In this document: positions 1-5,725 of the stretch, piece after piece | Position numbering within the stretch: the first letter of the stretch is position 1 | Layout: each line of letters starts with the position of its first letter | Assembly (NCBI GenBank): GCA_904502105.1 | Contig: CAJGDF010000100.1 | Coordinates: forward strand, 1 to 6,585 | DNA length: 6,585 bases | Reading direction: 5' to 3' | From: an uncultured Clostridia bacterium | GTDB taxonomy: Bacteria; Bacillota; Clostridia; Oscillospirales; UBA644 | Notes under the pieces: model-generated | Told to the model about the DNA's origin: nothing | Database searches by the model: none | What the model saw: the letters and a program-made list of their open reading frames with translations, nothing else | Made by a program: the position numbers and the translations under genes

Positions 1-11
1 AAAATGATTTA

Positions 12-20
12 TGTTATAAT
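12..20 (+). promoter_or_regulatory. Extended -10 promoter element upstream of the HAD gene
   Basis: TATAAT lies at 15-20 and is preceded by TG at 12-13 with one base between, which is the extended -10 form recognised by SigA-type sigma factors. The -35 box would fall just left of the window and cannot be seen. Transcription would start near base 27, giving a leader of about 37 bases before the GTG start at 64. The distance and the following ribosome site fit a promoter for the HAD/transporter pair. The same stretch is also open in one frame up to a TAG at 61-63, so a coding tail of an upstream gene cannot be fully excluded. Confidence 0.55.
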
Positions 21-63
21 TCAAATGATTTTATTGCAGTACATTGATATGGAGATGTTTTAG

Positions 64-699
64 GTGAAAGCTGTTATTTTTGATATGGATGGGGTTCTTG
101 TTAATTCCGAACCCGTTATTATAGAAGCTGCGTTACGTGTTCTTGAAAAATACGGTGTAACGGCGAAAGAGACTGATTTTAAAGAATTTACAGGTATGGG
201 CGACGATCTGTTTATCGGCGGTGTTGCAAGAAAATACGGACTCGAATATGACCCGAAAATGAAAGCCGAGGCATATGAGATATATCTTGATATTATCGAT
301 ACTCATATTCAAAATTTCCCAGGTGTTGTTCCTCTTATAAATCTTCTTAAAGAAAAGGGATACACTCTTGCGATCGCATCGGCTTCAGATCTCATTAAAG
401 TTAAGGCAAATGTTAAAGCGGCCGGTGCTTCCGAGGATGATTTCGCTGCTATTATTACGGGCAGTGATGTTGAACGAAAAAAACCGTTCCCCGATATTTA
501 TCTCAAAGCCGCTGCGGCTATAAATATCGATCCTTCGGATTGTATTGTTGTTGAAGATGCTATTTCCGGAACAAAAGCAGGGGTTGCCGCCGGTATGAAG
601 GTTGTGGCTGTAACAACATCTTTTCCTGCGGAAGATCTTTGGCAGGCAGGAGCAAGCTGGGTTTATGATGATATTTATTCCGTATCTGAAATTGTATGA
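64..699 (+). CDS. HAD-superfamily hydrolase, beta-phosphoglucomutase/phosphatase-like
   Basis: A 211-residue cytoplasmic HAD hydrolase of subfamily IA type; most relatives dephosphorylate or isomerise small phosphorylated sugars. Motif I is FDMDG with nucleophile Asp7 and acid/base Asp9. A helical cap follows at about residues 15-85. Motif II is IASAS with Ser106, motif III is the KKPFPD lysine at 139-140, and motif IV is VVEDA with Glu164-Asp165. All catalytic positions are present and the length is normal for the family. The start is GTG; GGAG at 51-54 sits nine bases upstream and no better start is visible. Asn14 stands where many relatives have Asp (DGVLVNSEP), a common variant. The gene ends 16 bases before the transporter, so the two are probably co-transcribed. 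The exact substrate (beta-glucose-1-phosphate, 2-deoxyglucose-6-phosphate or other) cannot be read from sequence. Confidence 0.93.
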   Translation: MKAVIFDMDGVLVNSEPVIIEAALRVLEKYGVTAKETDFKEFTGMGDDLFIGGVARKYGLEYDPKMKAEAYEIYLDIIDTHIQNFPGVVPLINLLKEKGYTLAIASASDLIKVKANVKAAGASEDDFAAIITGSDVERKKPFPDIYLKAAAAINIDPSDCIVVEDAISGTKAGVAAGMKVVAVTTSFPAEDLWQAGASWVYDDIYSVSEIV

Positions 700-707
700 T
701 AAAATAC

Positions 708-711
708 GAGG
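708..711 (+). promoter_or_regulatory. Ribosome site leaving two possible starts for the transporter
   Basis: GAGG at 708-711 is the only clear Shine-Dalgarno core before the transporter. It is four bases from GTG at 716 and thirteen bases from ATG at 725, so neither spacing is ideal. Both codons are in the same frame, so the choice changes only the first three residues. Confidence 0.5.
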
Positions 712-715
712 TTAA

Positions 716-1966
716 GTGTGTAAAATGGAATTATCCACCGAACAGTTGAAATTTTCTCCGAGACAAAGGCTCGTATGTGCTCTTTGCTTTGGAGCATATC
801 TTTTTGCCTATCTTATTAGAGTTAATCTTTCAATAGCGCTTCCCGATATAACAGAATATCTTGGCTATACCGATACCTCTGCAGTCGGTAATATTCCGGG
901 CGCTTTCTTTTGGACGTATGCTCTCGGACAACTGATTTCAGGTTGGCTCGGTGACCGTATTTCTCCTAAGTATATGATTGCTACAGGCCTATCTGCATCT
1001 ATAGTTATAAATATAATTTTTGCTTTTAGCACATCTCTTACGGTAATGATCTTCCTTTGGGCATTGAACGGTGTTTTTCAGTCTATGCTTTGGGCTCCTG
1101 TTATGAAAACTATAGTTCTTAACTTCGAGGGAGAACGTCTTCGCAAAATGACATTTGCAATGTCGTTTACACTTGTTTTTGGATATTCTATTTCATGGAG
1201 TGCTTCAACGATAATCAAAACGTTTCTCGATTGGCGTTTTGTATTTATCATTCCTGCAATTTTGACTACCGTATTCGTCTTTGTTTGGCTTACCTTATAT
1301 AAAAGAGAAGGGGAGAGACAATTGGTTGCAGAAAATGGTGTTCCGACCAAAATCTCTTCTTTGTTCCGTGTAAGATTCTTCCCGATTACGATTACACTTA
1401 TAATTCTTGTAAGTATTTTTCACGGTATTATCAAGGAAAGTATTAATACCTGGCTTCCAACTATGATGGATTCACTCGGTTCTTTCTCTCTTTCCTCTAC
1501 ATTAGGTGTACTAATTGTTGTTCCTATAGTTAATTTTATTGGCATTATGCTTATGAAATTCATCATGTCAAAGGGAAAAGCCAATTATTATTTTACAGTC
1601 TTTGTTCTCCTTTTTATTTCTTTTATTGTTTCGACGATAGCAGCAATATTCTGTAATATTCATGTGGCTGTATTGGTTGGTCTCACCATTGCAATGAGCG
1701 GTCTTATGTTTGCGGTTAACCCTGTATTTACCGCTTTTATTCCGCTTAACTTTGAAAGATGGAATTGTGTCGCAACTGTTGCAGGACTTATCGACTGTGC
1801 TATATATGTTGGTGCGGCTTTCTCCAGTCCTCTTACCAGTTTTCTTGCAAATGGCAGCGACTGGTCTCTTGTTACGGTTATGTGGGCAGTTGTTTTGATT
1901 ATTGCTACTGTTGCATCTGTATTTCTTAAACATTTTTCCGCAAAGATCTTTACCGACAATAAATAA
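716..1966 (+). CDS. Major facilitator transporter, organophosphate:phosphate antiporter (OPA, GlpT/UhpT-like) type
   Basis: A 416-residue integral membrane protein with about twelve hydrophobic helices and a central loop near residues 195-218, the standard MFS layout. The first half follows the GlpT pattern: AYLIRVNLSIALP at 31-43 matches GlpT's YLVRKNFALAMP, with Arg35 at the substrate-phosphate arginine. GWLGDRISPK at 76-85 is the MFS loop 2-3 motif, and GVFQSMLWAP at 119-128 matches GlpT's helix 4 region. In helix 7, KESINTWLPT (240-249) aligns with GlpT's RYGVLDWSPT, placing Lys240 at the second phosphate-binding arginine. These comparisons are from memory of GlpT. An anionic, likely phosphorylated substrate is inferred, and the HAD enzyme upstream could act on it. 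GTG at 716 and ATG at 725 are both possible starts. The stop is one base from the convergent gene and no terminator is visible. Confidence 0.88.
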   Translation: MCKMELSTEQLKFSPRQRLVCALCFGAYLFAYLIRVNLSIALPDITEYLGYTDTSAVGNIPGAFFWTYALGQLISGWLGDRISPKYMIATGLSASIVINIIFAFSTSLTVMIFLWALNGVFQSMLWAPVMKTIVLNFEGERLRKMTFAMSFTLVFGYSISWSASTIIKTFLDWRFVFIIPAILTTVFVFVWLTLYKREGERQLVAENGVPTKISSLFRVRFFPITITLIILVSIFHGIIKESINTWLPTMMDSLGSFSLSSTLGVLIVVPIVNFIGIMLMKFIMSKGKANYYFTVFVLLFISFIVSTIAAIFCNIHVAVLVGLTIAMSGLMFAVNPVFTAFIPLNFERWNCVATVAGLIDCAIYVGAAFSSPLTSFLANGSDWSLVTVMWAVVLIIATVASVFLKHFSAKIFTDNK

Positions 1967-1967
1967 A

Positions 1968-2618
1968 TTATTTTAACATCGGTATTTTGAATTCTATTAT
2001 TCCTGCTGTATGTGATGCTATTACATATTCCGGGTAAAAAAATGTTATTTCATTTATTCCCGAAACATACCAGCCGGCTGCAGAAAAATTCTTTGCGGCA
2101 AGATATTGCGCGTTCGGGTAAAAAATATCTTTCTTTTCATTTTTTATCTGCTCGATTTGACGGATCACGGAAGATATTATGTACTTTCGGTAATTGAACC
2201 CTTTACGGAAAAATGCTCTTAAAGGCGTGCTTGTGCCCGTTTGAAGATCCCATGTTTTTGCAAATTTTGTGTGTATTCCATGTATGCCTCCATTAAAAAG
2301 ATATGTGTCCGTTACAGCGCTCAGATATTGGCAGTCTGAATATGCGGTTTTTGTTTCTCGTATAAACGAGTGAACATTGAACGGAAATCCGCTTTTCCTG
2401 CATTCAGAGCAATGAATCTTTGCCTTTGGAAAAAACTCTGTTCGCACAAATTTATTTGCTGTTTTGGCATTTTCGAGATAAAAAGAATTGAAATTATATT
2501 CTGCCTTCTTTGTTATATTCCCTTCAATAACAGGCCAAATTATCCGAAGTTCCAAAACCGGCTTCATATTATCGAAGAGGAGCTCTTCTGTTTTTTCGTA
2601 TTTTACATCGGCGTACAT
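1968..2618 (-). CDS. DUF3298 (RsiV/PdaC C-terminal-type) domain protein without an export signal
   Basis: A 216-residue protein on the minus strand. The DUF3298 pattern covers the C-terminal half: FNGGIHG at 108-114, a beta-hairpin WDLQTGTSTPLRAFF at 123-137, a helix with YRKYIISSVIRQIEQ at 143-157, then FFYPEY and ASHTAGIIEFKIP at 193-213. In the known proteins RsiV (an anti-sigma factor that binds lysozyme) and PdaC (a peptidoglycan deacetylase) this domain is outside the cell behind an N-terminal membrane segment. Here the N-terminus is charged and has no hydrophobic stretch. The start at 2618 is well supported by AAAGAGGT (2626-2633) seven bases upstream; an in-frame stop at 2655-2657 with no start codon between rules out a hidden signal peptide. 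A CxxC pair (Cys70, Cys73) is present. It is convergent with the transporter and divergent from the zinc-ribbon gene. Function unknown. Confidence 0.85.
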   Translation of the reverse strand: MYADVKYEKTEELLFDNMKPVLELRIIWPVIEGNITKKAEYNFNSFYLENAKTANKFVRTEFFPKAKIHCSECRKSGFPFNVHSFIRETKTAYSDCQYLSAVTDTYLFNGGIHGIHTKFAKTWDLQTGTSTPLRAFFRKGFNYRKYIISSVIRQIEQIKNEKKDIFYPNAQYLAAKNFSAAGWYVSGINEITFFYPEYVIASHTAGIIEFKIPMLK

Positions 2619-2713
2619 TCCGTTGACCTCTTTCTGTAATGTGTTGTTGATATATTATATTTATATACTATTTTTTATGTTCGGATATCTGTAGAAAGGA
2701 AAAACTGATCGAT
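2619..2713. promoter_or_regulatory. Divergent AT-rich promoter region
   Basis: These 95 bases separate the minus-strand DUF3298 gene from the plus-strand zinc-ribbon gene, so both promoters must lie here or inside the genes. On the minus strand a TATAAT occurs at 2654-2659, about 36 bases before the ATG, with only a weak -35 match (CGAACA, 2678-2683, 18 bp spacing). On the plus strand TATACT at 2664-2669 is a plausible -10, but no good -35 sits at the right distance. The two candidate -10 boxes lie only four bases apart, so polymerases starting in the two directions would interfere with each other. Confidence 0.4.
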
Positions 2714-3010
2714 ATGTTTTGTAAATGCGGTAAGCTGATGACAAGGACAGATATAGGCTATGAGTGTATCTGCGGCAGATGTAAGGATCTTAACGGCAAC
2801 GAACTTTCCGAAACCGAGGTTTTGTCTGCTGAAGAAGAAGCTCGCCGTATTGCAGAGATAAAAAAGAAGTACCGATACCGTTATCCGAATATAAACGATC
2901 CTCTCGTTCGTATAACATCACCTGTTGAAGAAGATTCGTCCTGTGACGAAACTTTTTCCTCACTTACCCCAAAAGAATTAGAAAAACGAAGAAAGAAAAA
3001 ATTTAAATAA
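2714..3010 (+). CDS. Small zinc-ribbon-like protein, function unknown
   Basis: A 98-residue protein I cannot assign to a named family. The N-terminus carries two C-x-C-G knuckles, Cys3-Lys-Cys5-Gly and Cys18-Ile-Cys20-Gly, twelve residues apart, with an extra Cys23; this should bind one zinc ion. The opening (FCKCGKLM) resembles the start of TFS/RPB9-like zinc ribbons (FCPKCGSLM), but with one residue between the cysteines in place of two. The middle (37-60) is charged and probably helical, and the end is strongly basic (KRRKKKFK), which could suit nucleic-acid binding; that is inference. AAAGGA at 2695-2700 is thirteen bases upstream of the ATG, a long spacing that predicts modest translation. 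The gene leads a likely operon: the EEP-family gene begins 20 bases after its stop. Confidence 0.75.
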   Translation: MFCKCGKLMTRTDIGYECICGRCKDLNGNELSETEVLSAEEEARRIAEIKKKYRYRYPNINDPLVRITSPVEEDSSCDETFSSLTPKELEKRRKKKFK

Positions 3011-3030
3011 ATTACAAGGAGCTGTTATTT

Positions 3031-3795
3031 ATGGAAAAATTAAAGATCTGTTCGTTCAACCTTCGTATGGAGTCAAGTTCTGACGGTAAAAATATGTTTA
3101 CATACCGTACCCCTTATATCAGAGAGGCAATTCGCAGAGAATCCCCCGATATTATCGGTTTTCAGGAATGTCTCCCACATATGCATGCTTGGCTTCGAGA
3201 CAATTTCCCTGAATATATCACCGTTGGATGCGGCAGAGGTTCAGATTACAAAGATGAATCAAATCCTGTTCTTTTCAAAAAAGATAAGTTTGATTTTCTT
3301 GGATATGATATGTTCTGGCTTTCTCCGACTCCATTTATTCCCGGCTCAAAATATGAAGGCAGCGGTTGTCCCAGAATTTGCGTTGTTATAACGTTAAAAC
3401 CCACTGACGGCACTCAGGTCTTCAGAGTTTACAATACTCATCTTGACCATGTAAGCGACGAAGCAAGAAAAAATGGTATCAAATCTATTCTTGAACGCAT
3501 GGACAAAGATGATGAACGTATTGCTGTTCCCCATCTTCTTCTCGGTGATCTTAATGCAACACCTGACAGCGAAACAATTAGATTTATAAATGAATGTGAA
3601 AGCAGAAAATTTACAGAGCTTACATCCGAGATCGGAGGTTCCTATCACGGTTATGGTCAGTGCTTTATTAAGATCGACTACGTGTTTGCATCGGGTGAAA
3701 TCAAAGGCCTCGGTTCAAAACTTTGGGACGAATGCCATGACGGTGTGTACCTTTCCGACCATTATCCTGTTTGCGCCGAATTTAAGCTTATCTGA
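3031..3795 (+). CDS. Endonuclease/exonuclease/phosphatase (EEP) family hydrolase
   Basis: A 254-residue metal-dependent phosphodiesterase/phosphatase of the DNase I-like EEP fold. The catalytic set is complete: Asn10 (SFNLR), metal-binding Glu46 (GFQE), His137 (YNTHLDH), Asp173 and Asn175 (GDLNATP), Asp216 (IDYVF) and Asp243-His244 (SDHYP). The phrases MFWLSPTPFIPGS and NTHLDHVSDEAR are typical of the bacterial EEP subgroup often found with carbohydrate genes, whose substrates are mostly unknown. There is no signal peptide or membrane segment, so it should be cytoplasmic. AAGGAG at 3016-3021 lies nine bases before the ATG, a good ribosome site. It sits between the zinc-ribbon gene and the ABC exporter with gaps of 20 and 18 bases and is very probably co-transcribed with both. 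Possible substrates include nucleic acids, phospholipid head groups or sugar phosphates; the sequence does not decide. Confidence 0.92.
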   Translation: MEKLKICSFNLRMESSSDGKNMFTYRTPYIREAIRRESPDIIGFQECLPHMHAWLRDNFPEYITVGCGRGSDYKDESNPVLFKKDKFDFLGYDMFWLSPTPFIPGSKYEGSGCPRICVVITLKPTDGTQVFRVYNTHLDHVSDEARKNGIKSILERMDKDDERIAVPHLLLGDLNATPDSETIRFINECESRKFTELTSEIGGSYHGYGQCFIKIDYVFASGEIKGLGSKLWDECHDGVYLSDHYPVCAEFKLI

Positions 3796-3813
3796 TTTTA
3801 TGGGGTTAATATC

Positions 3814-5529
3814 ATGAAGCTTGCAAAAAGATTTATTCTTATGGCAAAGAGCCATTGGGGCGAGATTATCATAACGGTTTTGGCTCTTATCGGCGTATCC
3901 GCCTTAAGCCTCGTTACTCCTGAGGTTATAAGACGGATGACAGCTGTTTTAAGCGATCCCGAGCTTTTATCTACTGAAATTCTTCTTAAATATGCTGTGA
4001 TTCTTGTCGCTGCTTATCTTTTGAGGGGCGTACTTCGTTTTGTGAGTATGTATGTCAGTCACATTGCTGCATGGAAATTTGTCGGAGAATTAACGCTCAA
4101 GGTTTACGATAAATATCAAGAACTTTCTATGCGTTATTATCAGGATAAACAGACCGGTCAGCTTATGAGCCGTATGGTAAACGATACACGTCTCCTTGAG
4201 GTTCTTATTGCACATTCTCTTCCTGATTTAATAACAAATGTTCTTGTTATTATCGGTGTTGCAATAATGATATTCCTTATTGATCCTTTCCTTGCGCTTT
4301 TAACACTGATTCCCGTTCCGTTTGTTATCTTTGTCAGTTCGTTCTTTTCAAAAAAAGTTGCACCTCTTTTCCGAATAAACCAGGAGGTCCTCGGTGATCT
4401 TAACGGTGTTCTTCAGGATAATCTTTCGGGTATGAAGGAAATACAGGCATTCGGTAAAGAAAATTTCGAACACGGTAAAATGCTTAAAAACACCGATTAT
4501 TACAGTTTTGTTAATATCCGTGCAAATAAAGCAAATGCGATATTTCATCCCTCCGTTGAGTTTTTAACATCTCTCGGTACGGTTATAGTTGTCGGTGTAG
4601 GCGGTGTTCTTGCAATGAACGGACAGGTTTCCACATCCGATATCGTAGGCTTCTTTGTATACCTCAGTCTTTTCTATCAGCCCCTTGCAATTCTTGCAAG
4701 ACTTGTTGAAGACGTTCAGACATCTCTTGCCGGTGCTCGCCGCGTTGCAGAGGTTCTTGATAGCGAAAGCGAAATAAAAGAATCTCCCGAAGCTTATGAA
4801 CTTCAAAATGTTGAAGGCAATATCTCTTTTGAAAATGTCAGCTTTGATTATATAAACGGCGAACACGTACTTAACAATATCTCTTTTGATGTTAAAAAAG
4901 GTGAAATGGTGGCTCTTGTCGGCCCTACAGGTGTTGGCAAAACGACTATAGTATCTTTGCTTGAACGCTTCTATGATCCTCTTTCAGGTAAGGTTTGCAT
5001 TGACGGACATAATATTAAGGATTTAACACTTAATTCTCTCCGCAAGAATATCTCACTCGTTTTGCAGGATGTTTTCCTTTTCAATGGAACGATCGAAGAA
5101 AATATTGCATACGGTGTAGAACATTGTACAAGAGAAGAAGTTATTGCTGCAGCCAAAGCCGCTTCTGCCGATGAGTTCATTTCGAAAATGCCAAATGGCT
5201 ACGATACAATGGTAGGGGAGAGGGGCGTTCGTCTTTCGGGCGGACAAAAACAGCGTATTGCCATTGCCCGTGCAGTTTTGAGAAATACTCCGATCCTTGT
5301 TCTTGATGAAGCAACATCTTCTGTTGATACCGAAACAGAGGCAAACATTCAGTCTGCGATAGAAAATCTTGCAGGCAGCCGAACAATTATTGTTATCGCT
5401 CACAGACTTTCTACTGTTATGCGTGCCGATAATATAGTTGTGCTCGAAAAAGGTCAGATCGTTGAACAGGGTTCTCATTCAGAGCTTTTTGAAAAGAATG
5501 GTCTTTATGCTAAAATGTGCAAAATTTGA
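3814..5529 (+). CDS. ABC exporter half-transporter (fused membrane and ATPase domains)
   Basis: A 571-residue type IV ABC exporter with the membrane domain first and the ATPase second, a normal half-transporter length. Six hydrophobic segments lie near 17-39, 58-82, 134-156, 158-178, 249-269 and 275-297. The ATPase has A-loop Tyr346, Walker A GPTGVGKTT (370-378, Lys376), Q-loop Gln418, signature LSGGQ (474-478), Walker B ILVLDE (494-499) with catalytic Glu499, D-loop SSVD (502-505) and switch His530, so it should hydrolyse ATP. No partner half-transporter is beside it, which favours a homodimer. Relatives export drugs, lipids or peptides; there is no N-terminal peptidase domain and no peptide precursor nearby, so bacteriocin export is unlikely. 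The ribosome site is weak (GGGG at 3802-3805, eight bases before ATG), and the gene probably depends on the upstream operon. A terminator follows 14 bases after the stop. Confidence 0.96.
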   Translation: MKLAKRFILMAKSHWGEIIITVLALIGVSALSLVTPEVIRRMTAVLSDPELLSTEILLKYAVILVAAYLLRGVLRFVSMYVSHIAAWKFVGELTLKVYDKYQELSMRYYQDKQTGQLMSRMVNDTRLLEVLIAHSLPDLITNVLVIIGVAIMIFLIDPFLALLTLIPVPFVIFVSSFFSKKVAPLFRINQEVLGDLNGVLQDNLSGMKEIQAFGKENFEHGKMLKNTDYYSFVNIRANKANAIFHPSVEFLTSLGTVIVVGVGGVLAMNGQVSTSDIVGFFVYLSLFYQPLAILARLVEDVQTSLAGARRVAEVLDSESEIKESPEAYELQNVEGNISFENVSFDYINGEHVLNNISFDVKKGEMVALVGPTGVGKTTIVSLLERFYDPLSGKVCIDGHNIKDLTLNSLRKNISLVLQDVFLFNGTIEENIAYGVEHCTREEVIAAAKAASADEFISKMPNGYDTMVGERGVRLSGGQKQRIAIARAVLRNTPILVLDEATSSVDTETEANIQSAIENLAGSRTIIVIAHRLSTVMRADNIVVLEKGQIVEQGSHSELFEKNGLYAKMCKI

Positions 5530-5543
5530 TTATTTACGTTTAA

Positions 5544-5583
5544 CACGGTTCGGATTTAATGTCCGAACCGTGGTTTTTGTTTA
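5544..5583 (+). terminator. Intrinsic terminator after the ABC exporter
   Basis: CACGGTTCGGA (5544-5554) and TCCGAACCGTG (5562-5572) form a perfect 11-bp stem around a 7-base loop, followed at once by a T-rich run (5574-5583, interrupted by one G). It starts 14 bases after the ABC stop codon and should end the 2714-5529 operon, isolating it from the strong promoter downstream. Confidence 0.95.
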
Positions 5584-5587
5584 TATG

Positions 5588-5599
5588 ATGTAATTACAT
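5588..5599. repeat. 12-bp perfect palindrome, possible operator
   Basis: ATGTAATTACAT is a perfect 12-bp inverted repeat about 48 bases upstream of the -35 box of the secreted-protein promoter. Its position would suit an activator or repressor dimer, but AT-rich palindromes of this size also occur by chance and I do not recognise a regulator for it. Confidence 0.3.
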
Positions 5600-5646
5600 G
5601 TAAAAATTAAATGATGTTTTTGTTGATAATTACTATATAAAATCTC

Positions 5647-5675
5647 TTGACAAATCAATCTGATAGTGATATAAT
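5647..5675 (+). promoter_or_regulatory. Fully consensus SigA promoter for the secreted protein gene
   Basis: TTGACA at 5647-5652 and TATAAT at 5670-5675 match the housekeeping consensus at all twelve positions with the ideal 17-bp spacer. A TG at 5667-5668 adds an extended -10 element. Transcription should start near 5682, giving a leader of about 44 bases. This is the strongest promoter in the window. Confidence 0.95.
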
Positions 5676-5687
5676 TAGTCTAATCCA

Positions 5688-5715
5688 AGGGAGTCCTATT
5701 CCCTAAAAATTAGGA
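5688..5715 (+). promoter_or_regulatory. Leader with alternative short hairpins reaching the ribosome site
   Basis: AGGGA (5688-5692) can pair with TCCCT (5700-5704) near the 5' end of the transcript. TCCTA (5694-5698), which lies in that loop, can instead pair with TAGGA (5711-5715), covering part of the AGGAGG ribosome site. The two pairings cannot form together as simple hairpins. Each stem is only five base pairs, so a regulatory role is speculative; the first hairpin could simply protect the mRNA 5' end. Confidence 0.3.
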
Positions 5716-5717
5716 GG
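5712..5717 (+). promoter_or_regulatory. Strong ribosome binding site fixing the start at 5726
   Basis: AGGAGG lies eight bases before the ATG at 5726 and is a near-perfect Shine-Dalgarno sequence. It decides the start of the secreted protein over the later in-frame ATG codons inside the signal peptide region. Confidence 0.9.
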
Positions 5718-5725
5718 AAAAAATT

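Noticed and set aside
1..63. An open frame from the window edge to TAG at 61-63, abutting the HAD start, possibly the tail of an upstream gene.
   Set aside because: It is only 20 codons, very AT-rich, and overlaps a good extended -10 promoter and the ribosome site of the HAD gene; more likely non-coding, though the edge prevents certainty.
1942..1951. Palindrome AAAGATCTTT near the transporter's 3' end as a terminator stem.
   Set aside because: It lies inside the coding sequence, has no loop and is not followed by a T-run on either strand.
2012..2694. Several plus-strand open frames across the DUF3298 gene region.
   Set aside because: They lie opposite a minus-strand gene with a clear domain pattern and ribosome site; their translations show no recognisable motif and they lack ribosome sites of their own.
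3800..3817. A five-codon frame (ATG at 3800, TGA at 3815-3817) overlapping the ABC start in an ATGA arrangement, like a translational-coupling leader peptide.
   Set aside because: It has no ribosome site of its own and is the end of an out-of-frame reading through the EEP gene; probably chance.
5053..5478. A 141-codon minus-strand open frame opposite the ABC ATPase domain.
   Set aside because: It lies antisense to highly conserved ATPase motifs and its product has no recognisable domain; a shadow frame.
3814..5529. The ABC exporter as a bacteriocin or peptide exporter.
   Set aside because: There is no N-terminal C39 peptidase domain and no small double-glycine leader peptide gene in the window.
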